A DNA stretch of 64,000 nucleotides from Progne subis subis. Its lineage: Eukaryota; Chordata; Aves; Passeriformes; Hirundinidae. The notes beneath the pieces were generated by a model. The model ran no database searches, had not been told where the DNA came from, and saw only the letters and a list, made by a program, of their open reading frames with translations. A program made the translations under genes and the position numbers. Location of the stretch: NCBI GenBank assembly GCA_022316685.1, contig JAKJHU010000014.1, forward strand, positions 5,637,001 to 5,701,000, given 5' to 3'. This document shows, one piece after another, positions 34,001 to 46,400 of this stretch; position 1 is the first letter of the stretch; each line of letters opens with the position of its first letter.

Positions 34001-34988
34001 ATTCTACTTATTCGGAGACAATCCAGAAAATGCAGTGGAGAGCTGGTGTCAGCCTTGCTGGATTTTAAGGAGTGGTGTTTCCTTAGTTTGTGTCCCTGCT
34101 GTGTGCTGCCACTGCACAAGCTGCAACATTTCCTGCTGCTCACGATGTCACTGCAGTGTTGCTGGGCTTTTGTCTTGTCTTTGACACAAATGGCTTTTCA
34201 AGGAACTGGAAAAAATATGGTACAAGCAAAGCTCTAAAACCGCATTACACAAACGAGTAATTTAAAAAACCCAGTTTGTGATTTACTTGTCACTCTACCA
34301 CAAAACTAAAATTAAGACTGAAGCCAAAGTGGAGTGGAGGGTGTGATCAGACTCTCTTTGTGTTGCTCACAAGCACCAAAGCAGAGCTAGAAATCTTTTG
34401 GAACTTTATAGTATATTACTACTTCTTGGTAGACTTCATTTTTAAGCACATTCTGTTGTGACACTTTGATTTAAAAGGAAGTCAAAAAGGGGGGAAATGT
34501 AATTTCAACCTCACCCTCAGTGTGAAGAATTTAAAATTCAGTCTTCTGGCTCCCTACAAAAAGCCTAATTAGTGGTTAAACACTCACATGTCAGAAATAA
34601 GAATTTACTGCGAAGGCCAGTGAGAGTCACCCGGGGCTCTGCTCTGTTTTTATTGATTAGCAAAGATAAACTGCCAGCATCTCTCTCCTAAGCACCTCCA
34701 CCCCTGCTAGATCCAGGCTCCAGGGGACTTTCAGGGATCACAAGCTGAGCCTTTTCTGTGTTTGCCTTCTGTTGAACATGATGAGGATTAATGGTTGTTA
34801 CCACCTGCAGAAAATCTTTGATCTTTATCTAAGGCAGGATCAGAGTTTACCCAGTACTGTTCCCTCTTTACTTCAACTTGCACTGAAACCGTTTGCACAG
34901 TGCTGTTACTAACTCTGAAGTAATCCCTCTCTCAGAAGTATTTTATCACAAAACAATTCTTTTTTTCTGTGATCATTATTTTCACATA

Positions 34989-34989
<1 letters not shown>

Positions 34990-35039
<50 letters not shown>
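34990..35039 (+). repeat. Uninterrupted A50 homopolymer
   Basis: Fifty consecutive A residues are flanked by CACATAC on the left and TACACATAG on the right. No retrocopied gene is recognisable upstream. Confidence 0.9.
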
Positions 35040-35043
<4 letters not shown>

Positions 35044-37144
35044 CATAGCAAAGTGAATGCCTCTGTGTCAGCCAGGCAGTAATGGACTCTTTGTAGACAT
35101 TATCAGGAAATGTGCCTTTTGTTTTCCTGCACCTGTTGCTGAATTACAAATAAAATAATCCAATGCTTTATTAAATAAAATGAGAGGCCCTAATGAAATT
35201 GTACCAGCCATTACCAGGAAGTCTATTGAGAACATTCAGCAGCTGCTTCAGTCTCAGTTCACTTACACTGACAGGATTGTTTCACCCTTCTCCTTGTGCT
35301 CTGAGCGAGAAGGGCACAGTGCCTTGGACCACCTCACACCGCTCTGCCCTCGCTCCCTGGGGAGGATTTGGTCAGAATCAGTAATAAATGATGCTCAACA
35401 GTTAAGTACCTTGGACTGGATGAAGTTTGTTAGAAACCAGTGTCCCAGGCCCTGCATTTGTGTGTTCTGCAAATGTCAGCTTATCCTGACAGTAATAAAA
35501 CAGCTAAAAATCTCCTGTTTGATTCTGATTCTCTAGAGAGGGGTTGAGAATCAAGTCAGTGAGTCCTTCTCATTGGACATAATACCTCAGCAGCCTGAGG
35601 ATGTCCTGGAATGGGCTGGGGGGTCAGCCTGGCTCAGCAGGGTTAAATGTCACCTACTCCTTTGCTAAAGAGAATTGATCTGTCTCTGCTGTATTTAAAA
35701 GTCAACACATCAATCACAGCAGTGCTGGTGAGTAGGTGGAGACTCTTTCCCAGCACAGACTGTAATTCCTAACAAGAGCTGCCTCATTCTAAAGGAAAGG
35801 TGAGTCCAGCACTGTTGTCTGTGCTAAGCCTTGCATGAAAACCACTGAGAAGCTGCATCTCAGCCACTTTGGATCTCGGGAAATGTTCAATGCAGATTTT
35901 CGTGTACAAAGAGTGTAACAAAGAATGGTGTTCAAACATACATGATTCAAGGTTTGGTTTTAAAAATGTATGAGAAGTAGCAGGATGAAATGTCAGCCAA
36001 GGGGGAAGGGATACATACAGCCCTCCCTTCCCACAGCAGCTGGGAGGGGAATAGCTGGCAAAGGGTACAAGGAGCAGTGTGAGGACACTGGGCATCTCCT
36101 TTGTGACCACTGCGTGCAAGCAGGAAATTATCTCCAGAATCTGTCTCCTGCTCTGGTTTTATGGTGGCTCAAATTTGTCGATCTGCTCTGAATTTAACCC
36201 AGTACAACTCCTTGAAGAGTTTAGATTCCAATATAAATTAGGCAAACACAAGCTTTCTAGAACACAAGGAAATAATCCATACGAATATAGAACTTTCATA
36301 TTTAAAAATTTGATCTAAGTCAGGATAAGGCAAAATCTGGGGACAAGAGGGAGGGGAAGGACCAGCCCCTGTTACAAACAGCTGGGCTGTGTCATCTACA
36401 GTCAGGCCCACTGGAACCAAGAGCTCATTTAGGCTCTGGGACACCCAGTGAAGGTGAAGGGAGGAAAACAGGAATGCACCTTCTAGATTTACATTTTCCA
36501 GAGTGGTATTTTTTCTGGGTGTTTTTTATGTGACAATTTGCTTATGTTTGGAATGGGATATAGAAATTTTGGCATGGACACTGCAAGGGGTGCCCAGCTC
36601 AGCAGCTGCCTGAGGCACAGGGCAGGGCACAGGAGAGGAAATGGGATTGTTCTGTAAACTTGAACTGATTCTGCCAACAGGTCCAGGAGGGATTCTGGCA
36701 GGACTTCCAAGTGCTGCCAGTCAAACACCTGCAGCTGGAAGAGGATGTTTCTCTGTTGCCCAGGGCTTTTGGTGCCAGCTGTGAGCCTGGAACATTGCTT
36801 TGCTGTCCCTGTCACCTGTTAGGAAAGAATTACATCCTCAGAGGAGCTGCAGAGAACCTGGCAAGGCTCTGAGGGCTCAGTGCTCAGTGAGAACTGCAGG
36901 GCGTTGCAGAAGGGACATAAAAGCTAAGCCTGGCAGGTGTTTTCCATTTCCACATTCATGTTTACATTGTCTACATTTAGTGTTTACATGGGGCAGATGC
37001 TTCTGCCACCCCTCCTGAGTCCTGGGGAAGCGCAATGAGAGTGAACTGAGACACTCCCCAGTTTTATCTGTCCTTCTTCCTGCAGCACCATGCTCAGTGA
37101 CCTTCAGTCAGTGTTACTGCAAACAGAAAAAGGCCTAAATGAAC

Positions 37145-37179
37145 CATCATCCATCCATCCATCCATCCATCCATCCATC
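37145..37179 (+). repeat. (CATC)n microsatellite
   Basis: About eight tandem CATC tetranucleotides, nearly perfect. Confidence 0.95.
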
Positions 37180-39266
37180 TCTCACCTATTTTTATAAAAA
37201 ACACCAGAAAAATCTGCTGCATGATCTACAGTACATAAATGCTTCCCCTGATCTGCTCTGAACAAACTTTACTGTTTGAAAATTGCTTATCATCCCCCCA
37301 CTACTGTAACTTTTCTACAGGTAGAGAAATGAGCAAGTTCATCAAATAATAATTTTTGCTTGTTTCTTAATTGTTAGTTGTTAATTTACTTGTTACTTAA
37401 TTGCCTGTTTAAGGACCCCAGAACCCAGCAGGTGAGCCAAGGTTACTCTATCTCTACCAGAGCAGAGCACACTTGGGTGTAACATCTCTGCTAAAATCCA
37501 TCTGCATTAATTAATACTAATTAATACTCATTTCACTTTTACCAATAATTGTTTAATTTCAAAGGCTATATAGGAGTAATCATATCTTCTTGCAAAGAAA
37601 AAAACCCCAGAAATTTATACTGGGAGGAATATCAGTAAACCACTATAAAATTTTATTGCAGGAAGGACATTTTAGTAGTGTACTTATTTGAATAATTTTT
37701 CACTAAATATATGTATATTTGTTCTCATGAGGTCACCCTAGACTCTCAAAGTTAAAAATCAAAATAATTAAGAAGAACTTTGAAATGCGAAAATCTAAAG
37801 GTGGCCAAGTTATTTTCTGATTTCCTCTTTAGCCTCTAAGTGTTTGCCATGATACCTGAAGTCCACTCATAATTTTACTATTACTGGCATGTTGTAACCA
37901 CTTCTTTCATCGTTATTCCAAAATGCTTCAGAAGTATTTGGGGGATATTTCTAGGAAAACAACCTTACAGTACTGAGTCATGAAGTTCTTTCCTTAACCA
38001 CTGACCAGATCTTTCTTACCCCACCTCAGAGAACAGAGCTGTTCACAGCAGATCAAGTGAGGAGTTAATGCCAATTCGATTTCTAGGCTGCAAGGCCCTG
38101 GAGCTCTGTCCAGGTGACAGCACAAGTGATGGTTAATTGTGACCCAGACTCCTCTCCCCAGGTGGGCAGCGCTGGCACCTGGCACACAGCCCCTGAACAG
38201 GGAGCAGATGGACACATTAGAGTCCTGATTTGACCGTTCCCACCTGATTTGCTCAGCATGGCCCTGAAGATGTTGTTTCACTTGGAGGAGGAAATGTACT
38301 TGAAGTAACTGAAAACCACTGCATGAACTCCTTAAAACCCAGTCCAGGGCTTGGCTGCTCTGTGATGCCCCAGTGTAGGCTCTGCTCTCCCCCTCACACT
38401 GTGCACACCCCACTCAGGTACAAAAGGACTTCGTTAGCTCTGTTAATCAGTGATAGCACACAAGTGGCCAGGAGTCAATCTGTTTAGTTAATGGGTCCTT
38501 TAATTTTTTCTTTTTGCTATATTAATAAAAAAAGTGATCCAATTTATCTGTTTCCTTATGGAGTAACTATGCAGGATTTAAGAAGCAAATACACCATATC
38601 CATGAATTGTTTCTCAATGCACCCATGATGATGTATATATTTGCACAATCTGAAAAATTGGTTTCTTCATCCAAAATGCTGACGCTGGAAGGATGGGAAG
38701 CAATTTAGGATAGGAAAAAAAATTCTCTTACCCTCATCTTCTCTGAGTGGGCTGGGAAGAAAATCAAATCTACAAAGTTCTTGAAGGAAAGAGGCTGAGT
38801 TGTAACTTCTCCATGCTTCCAAGACCTGCAGTCCATCCTCCAGAGATGGCAGAAGGGACGCACGGCAGACACGGCACGGCTCCTCCGAGGGATTTACAAA
38901 CAAGACATTAATGCTCATTTCACAGCAGCTCTGAGCCACCCAGCTCTCGGAGCACACCAACACTCTCCTGCCTCTTCAGCTTAAAACTGCTCCAGTTCCA
39001 GAGTACAGAGAGGTTTAACATTAAGGCATCCATACAGCTCTGGTGTTTGCTTTCATTTAATAAAGATCAATTTACTCAAATACATGGAATGTTGGCACAA
39101 AACTAAAGCTTCTGTGGAACAGCTACCAATCATACACAAATACTCCGTGAGGTCCTCTCCACTTGCATTTCTCTGATAGATACACCACAACATGGCTTCA
39201 ATAATACAAACTGAATGCTGGATCAAATCTCTAAATAATAAGTAGCAGTTAAAGTAAATGGTTTGC

Positions 39267-39272
39267 TTTATT
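39267..39272 (-). terminator. SEC62: Candidate SEC62 poly(A) signal
   Basis: TTTATT on the + strand reads AATAAA on the - strand, 0.73 kb past the SEC62 stop. Human SEC62 has a long 3' UTR, so more distal sites are possible. Confidence 0.3.
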
Positions 39273-40001
39273 TGTAAATTATGTACAGAATACTTTTTTT
39301 TTTTAATTATGATGGAACAGGAGAAAGAAAACAGCCATCATTTCCAAACCATGCTGCTTCCTTCACCTGCTGGAGATGACATCTCTCTCTGCACTGGATG
39401 CACAAAACCAGCTTGGATTTCCTCAGTTGCTGGCACACAGGTTGGAGAAACAGAGAACACTGCAGGCAAATTCAGCACTACCAGCTCCTCTACTGTCAGC
39501 AAAATACTTCTGCTAAAACTAGTTTTCTCAGGAAAATTCTCACAATCTTTTGAAAACAAAATCAAGAAAAATATCAAGAAGGCTGTGGGCTAAGAAGGGC
39601 TTTACCTAACTATCAGATAACTAGGAATAATCTGAGATTTGGTCATTCAACTTTTACCTGGTTTACAAAAGCAAGTTTGAGAAGCTAAACTGATTGACCG
39701 GTTATGCAAGTACCAGAAAATGACATTTTTCAGTATGTTTGAGGACAATCTGGGCAATCTATTAATCAATAAAAAAACTTGTCAAATTGATAAAACTTCT
39801 GTAAATGGATATTAATGATTAACATAGTACCGAGTAATCAAGTTAATGGTTAAAAAAAAAAAGAAGGAACTAGATATAAAACTGTTTGGTAACACGGATA
39901 TTTCAGCAAACGAAGATGCTACTGTATGGTCTATGTTTTGGTGATCAGCCAACAAAGAAAATCCAGCCATTTGCACATACTTAGTCCCAAACCACAGTGA
40001 G

Positions 40002-40468
40002 TTATGATTTTCCATGTGAAGGCCCACTTTCGGTATCTTCCTCCTCTTCCTCCTCACAATCCCCTTCATCTGTTTGCTGTTCCAGTTCCTCTTTTGTGAT
40101 CATTTCAAAGTCGTTTCCATTGCCACTACTGTGCTGGGATCTGTCATCTTCACGCCTGTCACTGTCAGTGTCTGAATGTCGCTCTCCTCCTGAGCCGTCT
40201 GTTCCCGAGTTCCTCGTGGCTTCTGTTTTTCCATCCTCCTCTTCCTTCTTCTCACTATCTGATTTCTCCTCGCTGTCATATTTTTGCTGCTTTTTGGATT
40301 CTGCTTTTTCCTCTTTCTTTAAGTCTGCTTTTGGTCCTTTGTATTCGTGTGTGTACAGGGGCCTGAAGGAGTCAATGAATCCCACGTCTGCTGTAAGGTT
40401 TGGCAGGAACCAGAAGTGATGCCTTCCTCCAGTGATGAGCCAGATGATAAGGAAAAGGATGCAGCGAG
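40002..40468 (-). CDS. SEC62: SEC62 exon 8 (C-terminal cytosolic tail)
   Basis: The exon starts [20 protein letters not shown] and continues [20 protein letters not shown], then an acidic tail with [15 protein letters not shown]. It ends SHGKS with TAA at 40002-40004. The acidic tail contains the FEMI LC3-binding motif. The acceptor is TTTTCACACAG. Confidence 0.97.
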
Positions 40469-43400
40469 CTGTGTGAAAACAAGGCAAAGTTTGGATTTTT
40501 TTACAGACACACACAGTGTACAACCACAGTGTAAGAGATGTTCACTGCTAATGCCCAGCCCCAGCCAGGGATTGGGGGATGATGGGGGCAGTAGCTCTGT
40601 GGAGTAGTTTGTTCTTACCATGTCTCCTACACCCCACTAAACATGGATCTTATCTCTGATTAACCTCCTAACCCCTCTACCACAGAAAGCTTTAACATCC
40701 TGGTGACACCATTCTCGCCTCTTAATACGTCTCCGTCTGCAGTTCTGGCTTTGTTCTGCACTTTTTTGTTTACGCAGAGGCAGTAAACGAATCTGCACTA
40801 CACAGCAAACACCAACAGGTGACACCAGCCTGAGCTCGCTCTCTTCCCGTGGCACAACTGTGACACCCGCTGGCCGCAGGGAAGCGCACACTGGACCCGC
40901 CCGGCTGAACGACGTCCCGGGGAGCGGCAGCGCCCAGCTCCGAGCGCTGGAGAGCCGGGCCGCGCCTCCGGCCTCTCAGAGCCCGCCCGCCCACACTCAC
41001 CGACGGCAAGGAGCAGAATACTGGCGACAAAGCAGCCGGCGCCCACGCTGAGGTAATAAACACCGACGCGCATCTCGGCTGGCCACAGCGGGAACAGGGT
41101 GGCGGCTATAACGGCAATCACTGAGCAGGGAGGGCAGGACACAGGCACGAGAAGCAGCGTTAGTTTTTCCTGGTACATGTACAGAGGTTCCAGGCTTACT
41201 GCTCGTTCAAAGCAGTGCCTTAGATTTAGTTAATATCGATACTGTTTTAGATTAAAAAAATAAAATTAGCTGATTTGTTTTATTCTACACAAATACAAGT
41301 TCTAGGGTCAGGAATGTATCACTCATAACGTATTTCGTATTTTTACAAAACCCACATTTGCCCACCGTTTAGCTTAAGGCAACAGAAATAAACAACTTGT
41401 GTCTACTCTGACTTACCAAGTACAAGTCCCATGGCAAAAGTTTTAAAGTGAACGGGGTCATAGATCCATACATAGACCTACAACAGAAACAACGTGGTTT
41501 ACACTCAGAACAAGCTCTCTGATAAACATCTCCTGTGTTCCCTCACCACAACACTCACTGCCAGGCTGCAATGCTTGGTGCTGAACAAAAAGCCTTCTGG
41601 TCAGCACCTGGGCAGGGCAAGGGCTCATGATTCCTAGGAAGGGTAACTGACAGGTGATGTAATCCTAAGGAAAACAATCAGACAGCGGAACTGATGGGAA
41701 AATGAAAGATTCTGAAATACCACTGAATCAAGGTTTGGTTGTATCTTTCTTTATTCATTAATGTTGTTAATGTTGTTCAGCAAGAAAATAAAAAGATTCC
41801 CAAGTCCACTATATAGAAACAAAACGTGCTGTGAGCTTTGAAGAGCAAACAGCCAGACTGAACACCTGGAACCACGGACGCAGCTGGAACGCTCACTGCA
41901 GGCCCTGTGCTGGGCTCAGATCAGCGGCTCTCTACCCTCAGCACCGTTATCTCCACGTCTGCAGTTGCAACTCTCAGAGCCAAATGTTTGTGTGGGAACT
42001 ATGGATCCATTTAAATCTGAGCTGCTCAGCCATAAAGGAAAAACTTCTTGGTAAAGTGCAGGATTTTCTGAACTAGAAAAATTTGTGGTTTTTCTTAGCA
42101 AACTGAACAGTTTGAATGTGAGCTTCTAACTGTGAAAAGCTGCTGGTTACTAGAAACCAGCAACCCTCACTGCAGATGCGCCAATGCCAACTAACAGAAG
42201 GGCACCTGGTGATTCCATGTGATGCAATAAATATTTAACATTCTGCTTCTCACAGGATGCCAAAGTGTTGGGAAACAAACTAGAAACCAAAACCCTCACC
42301 CCAAAGGTAGCTGTATTCAGGCACAGCTGCTGCCAGTCAGCTGTTCTGTGAGCCCAAGCAAGCTGAAGATGGTGACTGGGCACTACATGTGTGATATCCA
42401 GTGTTTATAAGTGCAAAATAATGACAGAAAGGGAAAAACCCAGCTCTAATGCAAATACACAATAATTGGCTCTAAATTAGCTACTAATTAAATAAAGCTC
42501 TTGTGAATTTTAGTTGTTAAAAAGTGTCAGCTCATTAATAAACAGAGAAGTAACTGATATTAAGATAAGAAGTAAATACTGTGATATTGCAGATCCTGTG
42601 CTGCAGCCTCATTTGGAATGGGCACTTCATGTAAAGATGACAGGGAGGATCAGAGCTGGATGTGATTCCACATGAGATGGGATGAAACAGAGCAAAGCAA
42701 GTGCAGAAGAACTGGGAAAGGTAAAATCAAGATACAAAGGGGAAACACATTTTCTGCTCAAATGATTTATTTCCAGAATTTGCTGCCATGTACGTTTTAT
42801 AACCAAAGGAACACAAGAATCCTGGGGGAGGTTCCAGTACAGCCACACACACCATCAACACAGCACAGTAAAACTTACCACTTATCCCAAACCTGAGAAG
42901 CACAAATGTGACTCTGTACATTACAGAGCTGCTAAATAATTAAATTCTTTTGTCTTCCAGAACAGCAAAGCACACAGAAGTATTTAAGGCCACAATTTCA
43001 GCGGTAAAGCCAGGATGAGCATTCAGGAATGCCAAAGGGTCACCTGTCTGCTCAGATCACAAAGCCAGGCAGATATTTTTTACATGGTGTTCTAGAGGGC
43101 TTCTTTGGCTTAGAACAATTTTGGCATGGCAGTGGCTGTGGGATAAGTTGGGCTGGAGGGACCTCAGGAGTCTCTGTCCCACCCTCCTGTCCCAGGCAGG
43201 GTCAGCTCCACCAGCCCCTGAAAACATTCCCCCTCATGGCCACCAACACCTCAACTAAGGGTAAGGAAGTTTTCTTTGGGAGTTTTTTGAAGTCACTGTC
43301 GTTACTGTCGTACTGTCATTTACCTGTCGTTAACCTCCTTGAAACATCTGAAAATCTGGTTTCAAGATCAGCCATCACGTTGCCATGAACTTTTCCTTCA

Positions 43401-46400
43401 ACATGTCAAGAAGGAGTTTGCAGAAATCCAGTAAATTAAGCTATTGTCTGACAATAGTATGGTGACACCCAAATTTGAAAAGCACCTATAAATCTTACCT
43501 CATTTCCATCTAAGAAAACTTGGTCTTCATGTGGCTCAAGTTTAAATTTCCTCTTAGTTTCCTTTTTCTTGGGTGTTCCTGGGGTGTCATCCTGAGGACA
43601 AACATAAATATTTTATCTATACCTAATGTATTATATATATAAATTATTATATATTAAAATACATATACAAGTAATTATATATAAAATTTACAAAAATTGA
43701 ATGCTTTAATTTCTATATTTAACACTGTACATTATTTTTACGATATATTTTTATTTCGTTTATAGTATCTGTTAATATATTTAATCTGACAATTTTTCAC
43801 AAACTTAAGATCATGTTCACAATTCTTTGGTTTTTTTAAAGTAAAGATACTTTATTCCCTCCTGTTCTTATTTATTACCAATTGGGTACCTCAAAAAATT
43901 AAGGAAAATTGTGAGTAAAGAGAAATCTCATTTTTAGTGTCTAAGGACTAGACTATGACTTCAGGATTACACTGTGTCATCAAATGCCTAGCAGAGCCGG
44001 GCTGATATGAACAGGAAATCTGCACAGGGATCAAGAACAGGGAACAACACTTCATCATCACTGACTTTGTAAGAATTATTTGCTATTTTAGTGCCATATT
44101 TACCAAATAGACATCCTAGCAGAATCCGTTTCTGCCCATTTATTCTTTGTCCTCCTCAATCTCTTTTTGGATCTGTCTCCTTCCTGTTTGCTTCTCTTTG
44201 CTTACTTTGTTGTGAGAAATTAACTTTGTGATTTTGGTCCTGTGTTTATATAATCCACTAAATATCTGTTCAATACATAATGATTAGTTTAAAAATTAAA
44301 AACATACATTTAATAATGTCCCTCCCCTGATGACAGTGGACTGGAGTTCTTTCATAATCAGCATTTTGCAGTACCTCAGGGGCTGGGTAATCTTACACTG
44401 GGCTGGGACTGCAGTGGGATTGTTCTGCTCATAATTCTTTCATTCTTTTATTTGCCATTTAGGTTTCTTCTGACACCCAAACCTTTCTAGACAGACTGTA
44501 ACTCTCACTAGATGAGCCATTATTTCACTTAGGAATGTCTGAATGGGAATAACTTTGGACCACTATCCCTCTAACTCTCACTGATGCAGACCGCTATGCA
44601 TAGAAGAAACTCCATATTCACTCATCAAGGTTCTCCTGCAGTTTCCCAACAATTTAGAAATTCTGTTCTGCTAATAATAAATGAGTAATAAAACCTATCA
44701 GGAGTGAAGGCAAACCCCAACCACATTAAAAGCCATACAGCAGCAGTAGTTTAAACCTGGAAGCTCAAGTGCAAGGAAGCAGGATGCAGGCAGTTCCACA
44801 GCCAGTTACAGGCCCCACATGCCAAATGTGACATTCCAAACATCCCTGTTACCAAACACTGCAAGACTGTTTGTTTCAGTGCTGCAGCTGCACTGGTTTG
44901 GATGTTTGGTCACATGCACAAGTGTCGTTGATAGTAAGTGATGTACACAGCCTCCCTGCCTGCTGCCACTGCAGAGAAACAGCTTTGGATTAACTCAGCC
45001 CACATTAGAAGATGACAAGGTACACAAAGGCCAACTGAAGCCTCTTTGTCGATCTAGACCAAAATAAGACCAATTCAAAAGGTAACAAAAAAGCAGCATA
45101 TTTTAGGGATGAAAACAGGAAAGAAAAGCAAAGCATATTGTAGAATAACCAACTTTTGAGCTGGTGCAATCTTAACAGTCTGTTGATGTATTTGTTACAG
45201 GTTAGTCTCTTCTCTTACACACAGTACTTACCTTCTTACACTCATCTTTTTCACCATCCTTTTTCTTTTCCTTTTCTTTCTCCTTCTTAGTTTTTTCATC
45301 TTTGCCACTTTCCTTCTTGCTCTTTTTTTCCTCTTCTTTCCCACTCTCAGCTTTTCCTTTTTCCTTTTCTTTCTTTGTATCCTTGTCAGGTTTCATTTTC
45401 ATCACTTTCAATGCTCGATGAAAGAACTGTTTTTTCAGGAGTCTTAAAACAAAAAAAAAGTTCAATGAGTCATTTAAGTGCAGCTGTGAGAACAACACTT
45501 CCACTCAATTATGTTATTAGACTCCATTCTAGATACTCTCTCTAACATAACCATGACCAGCAGGACTGAAAGGCAAGGTCACCATCATCTGCTCTATTTA
45601 CAGCTACACACACCAGACCTATTTATCCCATGTCTTGCCTGTTACTTTGCTTTTTTTGGTTCATCTGTTCAAAACTGGGTAAAAACTGTAATTTTCTATA
45701 GAAGCATTTTGCAGCTATAAATGAACACACAAGATGTAGGATACAGCAAGCCACCAGATCCATTTAATTATCTTCCCCATTAATGCAACTCCTGCAATAT
45801 TTAGTTTCAAGTTCATGCCAACGTAGCTCATAGCAAAAATAAGGAAGTGGACATGCAGCTCACCAAGATCACTGGTAAGCGATGCACGATGAACAGAACT
45901 GCTCTGTTGAAAGCGTGCTACCTATGCCAAATATTCCCTTCCTGTCAGCTACAAACAGACCTTATTTCAAGTGCATATATTATCTATTTATGTACGGAGA
46001 TATAAAGCTATAAATATATGGCCAGCAGGGCTCCAGGATGTACTATTTGGTATTCCTAAGGTCATAACCAACTAGAAACATCCTTGAAAGGAGCACACTG
46101 AATTCCCAACAGGAAGAACAGTACAGAATCCTGCTCCTCACACAGCAGGGACAGACAGATTTGACAGCTCTGACCCTACTAACTTCAAATATTGTCAAAA
46201 TTCAGGAAACTCCTTCGGTTCACTTTGCTGCCCCAAGCAGTGAAGTGAAAGCCTGAGAGAGTTTTGGGAACAAAAATAATGAAACTACGTAATTTCCACC
46301 CTCAAACACAGCAATATAAATGCAATCATTACTTTTGCATACAACCACTAAAGTTTCAGGATGTACAAAGCCCAAGTTACACATTGGCACCTAAATAACT

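Larger units (their letters stand above)
31073..39266. other. Intergenic region between GPR160 promoter and SEC62 3' end
   Basis: The region holds no recognised gene. It contains a poly(A) run (34990-35039), a CATC microsatellite (37145-37179) and an AT-rich TTTAACTAA-like stretch near 33700-33780. A 131-codon frame at 32873-33268 has no family features. Part of the right end may be SEC62 3' UTR. Confidence 0.6.
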
